The notes beneath the pieces are model-generated. The model had not been told where the DNA came from, searched no databases, and saw nothing but the letters and a program-made list of their open reading frames with translations. A DNA stretch of 64,000 nucleotides from positions 1-64,000 of the forward strand of contig DAOTUU010000033.1 in the NCBI GenBank assembly GCA_034436555.1, given 5' to 3'. Shown piece by piece: positions 50,494 through 58,743 of this stretch (the stretch's first letter is position 1; the number at the start of each line of letters is the position of its first letter). Source of the stretch: JAFMJV01 sp034436555 (GTDB lineage Bacteria; Chloroflexota; Limnocylindria; Limnocylindrales; CSP1-4). The position numbers and the translations under genes were made by a program.

Positions 50494-51138
50494 GTGACGC
50501 CGCAGCCGACCGAGCGCCTCGTCGTCTGCCTGGTCCGCGGACTCCATGGTCTGCGCGGCGCGGTGCGCGTCGAGGTGCTCACCGATGACCCGGCTCGTTT
50601 CGCGGTTGGTTCCGTGCTGCATCCGGAGGGTGCCTCGGAGACGCTGACGGTGACGTGGGCCCAGCAGGATGGTCCGGGGCTCCTGGTCCGCTTCGGAGAG
50701 GTGTCTGACCGCACCGCCGCCGAGGCACTCCGCGGGCGGTACCTCGAGGCCGACGCGCCGCGGGGCGCGCTGCCTTCGGGCGCGTACTACTGGCATGAGG
50801 TCGTCGGCTCGCACGTGACGACCACGGACGGACGCGACCTGGGCAGCGTGCGCGACGTCTTCCGCGCAGGCGGCGGCGAGGTGTTCGTCGTGGACGGCGG
50901 GTCCTGGGGCGAGGTGATGATCCCGGCCGTCGGCGCGGTGGTGCGGGAGTTCGTGCCTGCGGACGGTCGGATCGTGGTGGATGCCGCGTCGCTGGCACTC
51001 GAGGAGGCGCCTCCGGCGCGCCGACCGCGCGGACGGCTCACCAGACGCGCGCTCAAGTCCGCCCTTCAGTCCGCCGCGGCCGTCCCGGCGGTGGTCGACC
51101 GCGCGGAGGCGGCCTCGTCCGACGTCGACCGGGCCTGA
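50494..51138 (+). CDS. rimM: 16S rRNA processing protein RimM
   Basis: 214 aa. The N-terminal RimM beta-barrel has VRGLHGLRGAVRVEVLTDDP, and the PRC-barrel domain includes YYWHEVVGSHVTTTDG and VMIPAVGAVVREF. It helps mature the 30S head around S19. A C-terminal Arg/Ala-rich tail of about 45 residues is longer than usual. It begins at GTG 50494, 5 bp after khpA. Confidence 0.9.
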   Translation: MTPQPTERLVVCLVRGLHGLRGAVRVEVLTDDPARFAVGSVLHPEGASETLTVTWAQQDGPGLLVRFGEVSDRTAAEALRGRYLEADAPRGALPSGAYYWHEVVGSHVTTTDGRDLGSVRDVFRAGGGEVFVVDGGSWGEVMIPAVGAVVREFVPADGRIVVDAASLALEEAPPARRPRGRLTRRALKSALQSAAAVPAVVDRAEAASSDVDRA

Positions 51139-51142
51139 CCGT

Positions 51143-51898
51143 GTGACCCTGCGGCTCGACGTCATCACGATCTTCCCGGGGATGTTCCCGGGCCCCCTGG
51201 GCGAGTCGATCGCCGGGCGCGCCTTCGCACGCGGCCTGGCCACGGTCCACGTCCATGACCTTCGCCAGTGGGGCCTGGGCCGCCATCGGAGCGTCGACGA
51301 CTACCCCTACGGCGGAGGCGCCGGAATGGTCATGCGTCCCGAGCCCATCGGTGACGCGCTGGACGCGGTGGCCTCCGCGGGTGGCACGGGGCGGCGGATC
51401 CTGATGGATCCGGGCGGTCGACCGTTCGATCAGGCGCTGGCGCGGGAGCTCGCCCGCGAGCCGGGCCTCGTGTTCGTGTGCCCTCGATACGAGGGGGTGG
51501 ATGATCGGGTCCGAGCGATCGTGGACCTCGAGCTGTCGATCGGCGACTACGTGCTGACCGGCGGCGAGCTGCCCGCCCTCGTGGTGATGGACGCGCTGCT
51601 GCGGCTGCTTCCCGGGGCCATCGACGAGGACTCGCCGGTGGAGGAGTCCTTCTCCGCGCGTCTCCTGGAGTATCCCCAGTACACGCGCCCGCCGGTGTGG
51701 CGCGGCCGGGCGATCCCCGAGGTGCTCACCAGCGGCCATCACGCGGAGGTCGCACGGTGGCGCGCGGAACAGGCGATCGAGCGCACCCGGCGCAACCGCC
51801 CCGACCTGCTCGACCAGGGCCGGGACGCGGTGGAGGCCCGCACGCCGTCGGGTGACGCAGGCGCGGCCGGACCATACCGGCGGCGCGACCCCGGATGA
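51143..51898 (+). CDS. trmD: tRNA (guanine37-N1)-methyltransferase TrmD
   Basis: A 251-aa SPOUT methyltransferase that prevents frameshifting by methylating G37. RLDVITIFPGMFPGPLGES, DDYPYGGGAGMVMRPEP, CPRYEGVDDRV and SIGDYVLTGGELPALVVMD (the trefoil knot that holds SAM) identify it. GTG 51143 is 4 bp after rimM. A C-terminal Gly/Ala/Arg tail ends the protein before the rplS promoter. Confidence 0.95.
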   Translation: MTLRLDVITIFPGMFPGPLGESIAGRAFARGLATVHVHDLRQWGLGRHRSVDDYPYGGGAGMVMRPEPIGDALDAVASAGGTGRRILMDPGGRPFDQALARELAREPGLVFVCPRYEGVDDRVRAIVDLELSIGDYVLTGGELPALVVMDALLRLLPGAIDEDSPVEESFSARLLEYPQYTRPPVWRGRAIPEVLTSGHHAEVARWRAEQAIERTRRNRPDLLDQGRDAVEARTPSGDAGAAGPYRRRDPG

Positions 51899-51903
51899 CG
51901 CGC

Positions 51904-51909
51904 TATACT
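51904..51909 (+). promoter_or_regulatory. -10 box for rplS
   Basis: CGCTATACT provides TATACT directly after the trmD stop, about 84 bp before the rplS GTG. This leadered promoter lets L19 be made separately from the trmD operon. Confidence 0.55.
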
Positions 51910-51992
51910 CGCCGACCGACCACCAGACGCGCGCGCCGCGCGACCATGCGCGCCGGTGACCGCCGGCCGGAACACACCAGGAAGTGACCATC

Positions 51993-52337
51993 GTGAGCGT
52001 TCTCGACGACCTCGTCGCCGACCAGATCCGTACCGACCTCCCGACGCTCGCCATCGGCGACACCGTGCGCGTCTCGGTCAAGGTCGTGGAGGGGAACCGC
52101 GAGCGCGTCCAGGTGTTCGAGGGGACGATCATGCGCCTGACCGGCGGCGGGATCACCCGTTCCATGACGGTTCGGGCGCTGCGCTCAGGCGTCGGCGTGG
52201 AGCGTACGTTCAAGGTCAACTCGCCGCGCATCGACAAGGTGGAGGTCGTGCGCCACGGCGTGGCGCGCCGAGCCAGGCTGTACTTCCTGCGCGACCGCGT
52301 CGGCAAGGCGGCGTCGCTCCGCGAGCGCCGGGCCTAG
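51993..52337 (+). CDS. rplS: 50S ribosomal protein L19
   Basis: 114 aa. VRVSVKVVEGNRERVQVFEG, the GGGITRSMTVR turn and VERTFKVNSPRIDKVEVVRHG are L19 hallmarks. GTG 51993 gives the normal family length and has AGGAAG 8-10 nt upstream; a GTG at 51984 would fall inside that ribosome site. L19 sits at the 30S-50S interface. Confidence 0.96.
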   Translation: MSVLDDLVADQIRTDLPTLAIGDTVRVSVKVVEGNRERVQVFEGTIMRLTGGGITRSMTVRALRSGVGVERTFKVNSPRIDKVEVVRHGVARRARLYFLRDRVGKAASLRERRA

Positions 52338-52387
52338 TCCTCTGGGCGGGCCGCCGGGCCCGTCCCTCGCGTCCCGTCAGCCAGGGC

Positions 52388-53122
52388 ATGACGCGCGATC
52401 CGACCCTCAAGGCGGAGTGGGCGCTCTGGCGTCAGGGTGCCCGGCTCGTCGTGGGCGTGGACGAGGTGGGCATGGGCGCGCTGTGCGCGCCGGTCGTGGC
52501 CGCGGCCGTGCTGATCCGGCCCCACACCCGCAAGGTCCCCGGCGTCCGCGATTCGAAGTCGCTCTCGGCCCGCCAGCGGGAGTCGATCGTGGACGATATC
52601 AAGCGCCGGGCGCTCGCATTCGGCGTGGGCGCCGCATCGGTCGCCGAGATCGACCGGATCAACATCCGGAATGCGTCCCATCTGGCGATGCGACGCGCGC
52701 TGGCGCGCATCCCGAGCTATGACCACGTCCTGATCGACGGGCTCAAGATCGCCGGATTCGAGCAGCACGTCGGGCCGTACACCGCGATCGTGGATGGCGA
52801 TGAGCGGTCGTATGCCATCGCCTGTGCCTCGGTGGTCGCGAAGGTCACGCGCGACCGCCTCATGGCACGGCTCGCGCTGCGCTACCCGGGATACGGCTGG
52901 GAGCACAACGCGGGCTACGCCACGCGCGATCACGTGGTCGGGCTGCGGGCGCACGGGCTGACTCCGTTCCATCGTCGGAGCTATCAGCGCATCCGGGCGA
53001 TCCTCGAGGGTGACCAGCTCGCGCTCGACCTCTCGGAAGCGCCTGTCCGTGACTCGCCCGATGCTCCCCCGGCCGTGGCTCGCCGGGCTGCCCATGGCGA
53101 TCCCCGGACAAGCCGCGGATGA
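52388..53122 (+). CDS. rnhB: Ribonuclease HII, atypical active-site motif
   Basis: A 244-aa RNase HII that should nick RNA-DNA hybrids and remove misincorporated ribonucleotides. The catalytic Asp-Glu pair is present in VVGVDEVGMGALCAPVV, along with SKSLSARQRE, VLIDGLK and ACASVVAKVTRDRLM. The usual GRG (Gly-Arg-Gly) that contacts the RNA-DNA junction reads GMG here, and the common GKGD reads VDGDERSY, so substrate recognition may differ. A tail of about 30 residues is Asp/Pro/Arg-rich. It lies in the standard rplS-rnhB-yraN order; a tandem repeat array begins right after its stop. Confidence 0.88.
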   Translation: MTRDPTLKAEWALWRQGARLVVGVDEVGMGALCAPVVAAAVLIRPHTRKVPGVRDSKSLSARQRESIVDDIKRRALAFGVGAASVAEIDRINIRNASHLAMRRALARIPSYDHVLIDGLKIAGFEQHVGPYTAIVDGDERSYAIACASVVAKVTRDRLMARLALRYPGYGWEHNAGYATRDHVVGLRAHGLTPFHRRSYQRIRAILEGDQLALDLSEAPVRDSPDAPPAVARRAAHGDPRTSRG

Positions 53123-53188
53123 GGCGCGGATAAGCCGCCGGCAAGGCGCGGATAAGCCGCGGGCAAGGCGCGGATAAGCCGCGGGCAA
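53123..53188 (+). repeat. Three 22-bp tandem repeats, each palindromic
   Basis: Three copies of a 22-bp unit (starting 53123, 53145, 53167), almost identical, begin at the rnhB stop. Each contains CGCGGATAAGCCGCG or a one-base variant, an inverted repeat with 5-bp arms. A degenerate partial copy lies just upstream inside rnhB. Confidence 0.8.
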
Positions 53189-53211
53189 GTGGCGGCCGGC
53201 ATCCTGCGCGG

Positions 53212-53700
53212 ATGGATGACCCTCGGACCGAGCGCACGGACGCGCCAGACCGCCGGACGCGACGACGGGCCCGCGGCGACCGCGCGGAGGCGTTCGTGGC
53301 GGACAGGCTGCGTGAGGCGGGCTGGCGCATCATCGGGCGCCAGGTGCCGGTCGGCCGCGACGAGCTGGACATCGTGGCCGTGGACCCGGGGGGAGACGGG
53401 TGGCCGGCCGGGCGCGTGGGAGCGGGGGAGAGGCCCTCGCTGGTGTTCGTGGAGGTGCGCTCGGCGCGCGACGGGCGGTTCGGCTCGCCCGAGGAGTCCG
53501 TGGTGGGCCGGAAGGCGGCACGCACCTATCGGGCGGCCCTCTCCCTGATGCGCGAGGGCCGGCTCCCGGATGGTCGCGCCCTGCCGCAGCTGGACTGGCG
53601 CGTGGACGTGATCGCGGTGACCGGTCTCACGACAGACGACGGCGCCGCCGGCTCATCCCCGGTCCGGGTGCGCCACCTGCGTGCCATCATCCCCGAGTAG
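53212..53700 (+). CDS. yraN: YraN family (UPF0102) endonuclease-fold protein
   Basis: A 162-aa UPF0102 protein. The nuclease-like core reads AEAFVADRLREAGWRIIGRQ, GRDELDIVAVD and LVFVEVRSARDGRFG, giving the E-D-ExR/K pattern of restriction-like folds, here with Arg where Lys is common. Biochemical role is unsettled; the gene is a common neighbour of rnhB. A charged N-terminal extension of about 20 residues and an insert of about 12 residues between the catalytic strands are extra. Confidence 0.85.
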   Translation: MDDPRTERTDAPDRRTRRRARGDRAEAFVADRLREAGWRIIGRQVPVGRDELDIVAVDPGGDGWPAGRVGAGERPSLVFVEVRSARDGRFGSPEESVVGRKAARTYRAALSLMREGRLPDGRALPQLDWRVDVIAVTGLTTDDGAAGSSPVRVRHLRAIIPE

Positions 53701-54120
53701 ACCTCCGCCCGCGTGCCCGGTCGCCACCCTGGGGCCATCGCCTCCCGCGGGCCCTCCGTGACCGCTGCCACGATCGCCTGGCCGCTCCGGCGGGGACCGA
53801 GGGACGACGGGAGGCTGCCCCGCATCGATCGCAGGCGGGCGATCGGGCCGGGTCGGACCGCGACGTGGCGTGGCGCGGGGTGGTGGCCGTGGCCCTCCAG
53901 CGGCCCAGGCTCACCAGTTCCGGCGGCGGCCCGTCGATCTGGCCGCTCCATGGACCATGCCAGCCGGTTCGATCGCGACGGTCCGCCCGGCGGCCCGGAT
54001 CGTCGTGGTCAGGGCCGTGTCCGGACGCTCATGGCCGCTGGGCGGCCGATCGGCCGGCGCCCGAGACCGCGAGGCACGACAGGACGTGAGGCACGACAGG
54101 ACGTCAGGCCCGGCCGCGCG
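53701..54120. other. Gap without a recognisable gene
   Basis: Open frames exist on both strands, but none gives a protein-like sequence or a ribosome site. Apart from the 17-bp direct repeat near its right end I see no recognisable element. Confidence 0.5.
54071..54104 (+). repeat. Perfect 17-bp tandem duplication
   Basis: GAGGCACGACAGGACGT occurs twice head-to-tail (54071-54087 and 54088-54104), 20 bp upstream of the rpsB promoter box. It could be a recent slippage duplication or a binding site. Confidence 0.85.
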
Positions 54121-54123
54121 CCG

Positions 54124-54132
54124 TGCTACACT
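54124..54132 (+). promoter_or_regulatory. Extended -10 for rpsB-tsf
   Basis: TGCTACACT (TGn + TACACT) lies about 165 bp before rpsB. The predicted transcript has a GC-rich leader of about 155 nt that opens with a small hairpin (CGGTCC at 54139, GGACCG at 54154). Confidence 0.5.
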
Positions 54133-54294
54133 GCCGTGCGGTCCGAGATGACCGGACCGGAGCATGTCCGTCGGGCATGCATCTCACACGCGCGCCGCTC
54201 CCCGCGGGGGTGCCGGCCGGCGCACGGAGGCGCCGTCCCGGTCCGCGGATCATGAGGCGCGCGGCGGCACAACCGTCCCGGAGGTCACCCATCC

Positions 54295-55167
54295 ATGCCC
54301 ACCGTGTCCATGCGCCAGCTGCTCGAGGCCGGCGTCCACTTCGGCCATCAGACCCGGCGCTGGAATCCGAAGATGAAGCCGTACATCTTCGCCGAGCGCA
54401 ACGGCATCCACATCATCGACCTCGCGCAGACCGTCAAGCGTCTGGACGACGCCCTCGGATTCGTCTCCGAGACGGTCGCGGGCGGTGACACGATCCTGTT
54501 CGTGGGCACCAAGAAGCAGGCCCAGGAGCCGATCATGGAGGAGGCGGCCCGCGCGGAGATGCCGTGGGTCAACCACCGCTGGCTGGGTGGCATGCTCACC
54601 AACTTCGTGACCATCCGCAAGCGGCTCGGTCTGCTGGACCAGCTGGAGGCCCGCCAGGCCGCCGGCGACTTCGACCGCCTGACGAAGAAGGAGGCCTCGC
54701 GCCTCACCGACGAGATGGCGCGGCTGCAGCTGAAGCTGGGCGGCATGCGCCGGATGCGCCGCCTGCCGGGCGCCCTGTTCGTGGTGGACCCGCACCGTGA
54801 GCACATCGCGGTGACCGAGGCCCGCAAGCTGGAGATCCCCGTCATCGGCACCGGTGACACGAACGTGGACCCAGATCAGCTGGACTTCATCATCCCGGCC
54901 AACGACGATGCCATCCGGGCCATCAGGCTGCTGTGTCGACTGGTCTCGGAGGCGGCCATCGAGGGCGCCGCGTCGCGCGCCGTCCGCGCACAGGCGGAGC
55001 CGCTCCTCGCGTCCGAGGTGAGCGACGCTGAGGAGGCCAGCGACGAGATGATCGCCGCGATCGCCGCCGGAGGGACCTTCAGCTTCGCTCCGGAGCCCGA
55101 CGAGGAGGAGCTCCTTCCCGGCGGCCCCGTCGTCGAGGGAGCCGAGGATGTGCCCGCGGCGGGCTGA
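54295..55167 (+). CDS. rpsB: 30S ribosomal protein S2
   Basis: 290 aa. MRQLLEAGVHFGHQTRRWNP, YIFAERNGIHIIDL, VNHRWLGGMLTNF and the PGALFVVDPHREHIAVTEA block are S2 signatures. A Glu/Ala-rich C-terminal tail of about 50 residues extends the usual length (about 240). GGAGG lies about 10 nt upstream of the ATG. rpsB-tsf is a near-universal pair; the long leader suggests feedback control. Confidence 0.96.
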   Translation: MPTVSMRQLLEAGVHFGHQTRRWNPKMKPYIFAERNGIHIIDLAQTVKRLDDALGFVSETVAGGDTILFVGTKKQAQEPIMEEAARAEMPWVNHRWLGGMLTNFVTIRKRLGLLDQLEARQAAGDFDRLTKKEASRLTDEMARLQLKLGGMRRMRRLPGALFVVDPHREHIAVTEARKLEIPVIGTGDTNVDPDQLDFIIPANDDAIRAIRLLCRLVSEAAIEGAASRAVRAQAEPLLASEVSDAEEASDEMIAAIAAGGTFSFAPEPDEEELLPGGPVVEGAEDVPAAG

Positions 55168-55218
55168 CCGACGGCACGACCTGGCGCACCCATCCCACCA
55201 CGAGGTACGGATCCCCAC

Positions 55219-55818
55219 ATGACCGCGATCGACCCCCAGACTGTCAAGGAGCTCCGCGAGCGGACCGGCGCTGGATTCATGGACTGCAAGAAGGCGCTCG
55301 AGGAGACCGGCGGCGACCTGGAGGCCGCGGTCACGCTGCTCCGCGAGCGGGGCGTGGCGGCCGCCGCGAAGAAGGCGGGCCGGGACGCCCGCGAGGGATC
55401 GGTCGCCGCCTACATCCATGCGGGCGGACGGCTCGGGGTGCTCATCGAGGTGAACTCGGAGACGGACTTCGTGGCCCGCAACGATGAGTTCCAGAAGCTC
55501 GTGCGCGACCTCGCGATGCAGGTCGCCGGCATGGCCCCCCTGTACCCCACCATCGACTCGATCCCGGCCGCCGTCCTGGCGGCCAAGAAGGCGGAGCTGG
55601 CGGCGGATGAGTCCGTGGTGAGGAAGCCCGCCGAGATCCGTGACAAGATCGTCGAGGGCCAGCTCAGGAAGTGGTACTCGCAGGTCGTGCTCTATGAGCA
55701 GCCCTTCCGGGACACCGACCACACGGTGGGCCAGCTCGTCACCGACGCGATCGCGAAGATCGGTGAGAACATCCGCGTCCGACGCTTCGTCCGCTACCAG
55801 CTCGGGGAGGAGCTGTGA
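55219..55818 (+). CDS. tsf: Elongation factor Ts
   Basis: A 199-aa nucleotide-exchange factor for EF-Tu. VKELRERTGAGFMDCKKALEE and the following GDLEAAVTLLRERG form the N-terminal UBA-like domain; EVNSETDFVARNDEFQ is the core motif. It is the short form, with only one core subdomain, unlike the E. coli protein (283 aa). The stop overlaps the pyrH start. Confidence 0.96.
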   Translation: MTAIDPQTVKELRERTGAGFMDCKKALEETGGDLEAAVTLLRERGVAAAAKKAGRDAREGSVAAYIHAGGRLGVLIEVNSETDFVARNDEFQKLVRDLAMQVAGMAPLYPTIDSIPAAVLAAKKAELAADESVVRKPAEIRDKIVEGQLRKWYSQVVLYEQPFRDTDHTVGQLVTDAIAKIGENIRVRRFVRYQLGEEL

Positions 55819-56582
55819 GCGTCGCCGCTGGGGCGTCCGGCGGCCCGTCCGACGGGTCGCGCGGCCGCTACGGGCGGATCCTGCTCAAGATCTCGGGTGA
55901 GGCGCTGCTCGGCGGGGTCCCCTACGGCGTCGATCCGTCGGTGTGCGCCGACATCGCCCGCCAGGTCGGCGAGGTGCGGGCCGAGGGCGTGGAGGTCGCC
56001 ATCGTCGTCGGCGGCGGCAACATCTTCCGTGGCCTCGCGGCAGCGGCGAAGGGGATGGAGCGGGCCACCGGCGACTACATCGGCATGCTCGCGACGGTGA
56101 TGAACGGTCTGGCGCTCCAGGACGCCCTGGAGAAGGAGGGCCTTCCGACGCGGGTGATGAGCGCCATCGCCATGAACGAGGTCGCGGAGCCCTACATCCG
56201 CAGGCGGGCCATGCGCCACCTGGAGAAGGGTCGCGTGGTCATCCTCGCGGCAGGAACCGGCAACCCGTACTTCACGACCGACACGGCCGCCGCACTGCGC
56301 GGCGTGGAGATCGGTGCCCAGGTCATGTTCAAGGCGACCAAGGTCGACGGCGTGTACAGCGCGGACCCCATCGCGGATCCGACGGCCGTTCGACTGGACA
56401 CACTGACCTACGACCGCCTGCTCACCGAGCGCCTGGGTGTGCTCGACTCGACCGCGGTCACGATGTGCATGGAGAACGCGCTGCCCATCGTCGTGTTCAA
56501 CATGAACCGACCGGACAACATCCGGCGCGCCGCGCTGGGCGAGCCGGTGGGCACGCTCATCCACGGAGGATTGCCAGCATGA
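55815..56582 (+). CDS. pyrH: UMP kinase
   Basis: A 255-aa amino-acid-kinase-fold UMP kinase. RILLKISGEALLGG, the VVGGGNIFRG segment, GMLATVMNGLALQDAL, AGTGNPYFTTDTAA and KVDGVYSADP identify it. It makes UDP for RNA, DNA and envelope nucleotides. GTG 55815 overlaps the tsf stop; the TGA overlaps the frr start. tsf-pyrH-frr is the standard order. Confidence 0.95.
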   Translation: MSVAAGASGGPSDGSRGRYGRILLKISGEALLGGVPYGVDPSVCADIARQVGEVRAEGVEVAIVVGGGNIFRGLAAAAKGMERATGDYIGMLATVMNGLALQDALEKEGLPTRVMSAIAMNEVAEPYIRRRAMRHLEKGRVVILAAGTGNPYFTTDTAAALRGVEIGAQVMFKATKVDGVYSADPIADPTAVRLDTLTYDRLLTERLGVLDSTAVTMCMENALPIVVFNMNRPDNIRRAALGEPVGTLIHGGLPA

Positions 56583-57136
56583 GCGACGGCGGACGACAGA
56601 CCCTCGAGGCACGCATGAGCCGGGCGGTGGAGGCGATGGAGCGTGACTTCCACGCCATCCGCACCGGGCGCGCCTCGACCGCGCTGGTCGAGCGCATCCA
56701 GGTCGAGTACTACGGCACCAGCACGCCGCTCAATCAGCTGGCCAGCATCTCCGTGCCGGAGGCCCACCAGATCGCCATCCAGCCGTGGGACCGGGGTGTC
56801 CTCACCGCGATCGAGAAGGCGATCCTCAAGAGCGACATCGGGCTGATGCCGAACGTCGACGGAACCGTGATCCGGCTCAACATCCCGCCCCTCACGGAGG
56901 AGCGCCGGAGAGACCTCGTGAAGGTGGTCCACCGACGGATGGAGGATGCCAAGGTGGAGATCCGCAATCACCGCCGGGAGGCCGCTGACGAGCTGAAGAA
57001 GCGCGAGAAGGCGGGTGACATCGGAGCCGACGAGGCCCGCCGCGACCTGGAGCAGGTGGAGCGGCTGACGCACCACTGGACCGAGGAGGTCGATCGCCTG
57101 GGCAAGGTCAAGGAGCAGGAGGTCATGGAGGTCTAG
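56579..57136 (+). CDS. frr: Ribosome recycling factor
   Basis: 185 aa. RMSRAVEAMERDFHAIRTGRA, PLNQLASISVPEA, the NVDGTVIRLNIPPLTEERR block and a helical hairpin C-terminus (WTEEVDRLGKVKEQEVMEV) are typical. It splits post-termination ribosomes with EF-G. ATG 56579 overlaps the pyrH stop; its own stop shares a base with the uppS GTG. Confidence 0.96.
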   Translation: MSDGGRQTLEARMSRAVEAMERDFHAIRTGRASTALVERIQVEYYGTSTPLNQLASISVPEAHQIAIQPWDRGVLTAIEKAILKSDIGLMPNVDGTVIRLNIPPLTEERRRDLVKVVHRRMEDAKVEIRNHRREAADELKKREKAGDIGADEARRDLEQVERLTHHWTEEVDRLGKVKEQEVMEV

Positions 57137-57885
57137 TGGCCTCCACCGCGACGGGATCGAGCGCACCGGGGGAGACGATGACCGGCGCGTCGGGTCATCC
57201 CGGCGTGCCGCCGCGTCACGTCGCCGTCATCATGGACGGCAATCGCCGGTGGGCGCGCGAGCGCGACCTGCCGGAGGCCCAGGGCCACGCAGCGGGCGTC
57301 GAGGCGATCCGGCCCATCGTGGAGCGGTCCGTGGAGCTGGGCATCGAGGTGCTCTCGCTGTATGCCTTCAGTCGCGAGAACTGGCAGCGCGCGGACCACG
57401 AGGTGCGAACCCTCCTGACGCTGCTCGAATCGGCCATCCGCGACGAGACCCCGCGGCTGCGCGAGCAGGGCGTCCGGGTCCGGCTGCTGGGTCGGATGGA
57501 GGAGCTCGGGCGGGATACCCGGGCGTCCATCGAGGACGCCCTCGCGGCCACCGCGGACGGCGCTCGGATGACGCTCAACGTCGCGTTCAACTACTCCGCA
57601 CGCACGGAACTGGTGGATGCGGTGCGCCGCTGCCTGACAGACGGCCTGGCGCCCGATGCGGTGACCGAGGACGCCATCGCGGAGCGTCTGTACACGGCCG
57701 GCCTGCCCGAGCCGGACCTGCTCATCCGCACCGGGGGAGACCAGCGGGTGAGCAACTTCCTGCTGTGGCAGGCCGCCTATGCGGAGCTCTACTTCTGCGA
57801 CCGGTACTGGCCCGACTTTGACCGCGTGGCGTATGACGCGGCGCTCGCGGAGTACGCCCGGCGCACCCGGCGCTTCGGTCGCTGA
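57136..57885 (+). CDS. uppS: Undecaprenyl diphosphate synthase
   Basis: A 249-aa cis-prenyltransferase making the lipid carrier for cell-wall polymers. HVAVIMDGNRRWARER (catalytic Asp), YAFSRENWQRA and LLIRTGGDQRVSNFLLWQAA are diagnostic. A variable N-terminal 25 residues precede the core. It supplies the carrier that LCP enzymes (such as 17085-18899) draw polymers from. GTG 57136 overlaps the frr TAG by one base. Confidence 0.95.
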   Translation: MASTATGSSAPGETMTGASGHPGVPPRHVAVIMDGNRRWARERDLPEAQGHAAGVEAIRPIVERSVELGIEVLSLYAFSRENWQRADHEVRTLLTLLESAIRDETPRLREQGVRVRLLGRMEELGRDTRASIEDALAATADGARMTLNVAFNYSARTELVDAVRRCLTDGLAPDAVTEDAIAERLYTAGLPEPDLLIRTGGDQRVSNFLLWQAAYAELYFCDRYWPDFDRVAYDAALAEYARRTRRFGR

Positions 57886-57897
57886 GGGTCGGTCGCG

Positions 57898-58743
57898 GTG
57901 CAGCAGCGTCTTCTCAGCGCGCTCGTGATGGTGCCCGTGGTGGCGGGCGTGTTCCTGCTGGGCATGCCCTGGCTGGGGCTCGGCATCGCCGTCCTGGCCC
58001 TGATCGCCGCCTCCGAGGCGTTCCGGCTGCTGGCCGGCGCCGGATTCCCGGTCCGGATGCTGCCCGGCGTCGTGGCGCCGCCGCTCGCGGTGCTGGGGAT
58101 GGCGTGGGCCGGGGCGCCGCTGGGCGCCGCCGCGGCGTTCGTCGCGGTCATCGTGGTCGTCGCGGCCATCGACGCCTTCCGGCGACCGGAGCCACGCGAC
58201 GGGTTCCTGGCCTGGATGGGCACCACGTTCGGGGCGCTGTATGCCAGCCTGCTCGCGTTCGTCGTGGGCGTCATCGTGGTGGCGCCGCCGCTGCCGCCCG
58301 ATGCCCCCCTGTTCGGCTGGTTCGACGCCGGGCGCACCTGGCTGCTCGTGCTCGTGCTCACGGTCTGGAGCTTCGACACCTTCGCCTACCTCGCGGGCCG
58401 CACGTTCAAGCGGGGCCGGTTCCTCAACCACATCTCGCCCAACAAGACCTGGAGCGGCGTGATCGGCGGCACCGTCGCGGCGGTCGTGGTCTCCACGATC
58501 CTCGTCTGGGCGACCGGGCAGGCGCCGCTGGCCGGCGCGGTCCTGGGCCTGCTCGTGGCGATCGCGGCGCAGTCAGGCGATGTCGCCGAGTCGCTGCTCA
58601 AGCGGTCGGCGGGCCAGAAGGACTCCGGGACACTGATCCCCGGTCACGGTGGCGTCCTCGACCGGACCGACTCGTTCCTGTTCGCGGCGCCCGCCCTGTT
58701 CGCCTTCCTCATCGCGCTGGAGCCGCTGGGGCTGCTGCGGTGA
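57898..58743 (+). CDS. cdsA: Phosphatidate cytidylyltransferase
   Basis: A 281-aa integral membrane enzyme with about eight hydrophobic segments that makes CDP-diacylglycerol. The C-terminal signature GDVAESLLKRSAGQKDSG then LIPGHGGVLDRTDS contains the metal-binding Asp residues, preceded by SPNKTWSGVIGG. GTG 57898 is 12 bp after uppS; the TGA overlaps the dxr GTG. It uses phosphatidic acid from the PlsX/PlsY route. Confidence 0.95.
   Translation: MQQRLLSALVMVPVVAGVFLLGMPWLGLGIAVLALIAASEAFRLLAGAGFPVRMLPGVVAPPLAVLGMAWAGAPLGAAAAFVAVIVVVAAIDAFRRPEPRDGFLAWMGTTFGALYASLLAFVVGVIVVAPPLPPDAPLFGWFDAGRTWLLVLVLTVWSFDTFAYLAGRTFKRGRFLNHISPNKTWSGVIGGTVAAVVVSTILVWATGQAPLAGAVLGLLVAIAAQSGDVAESLLKRSAGQKDSGTLIPGHGGVLDRTDSFLFAAPALFAFLIALEPLGLLR

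Noticed and set aside
53123..53188. CRISPR array
   Set aside because: The three units are contiguous 22-bp tandem repeats with no spacers, and no cas gene is present.
53526..53951. Possible minus-strand gene overlapping the yraN end
   Set aside because: Overlaps yraN antisense and has no protein-like features.
53713..54255. Possible 180-codon gene before rpsB
   Set aside because: Pro/Arg/Gly-rich composition without hydrophobic pattern or motif, and it runs through the rpsB promoter and leader.
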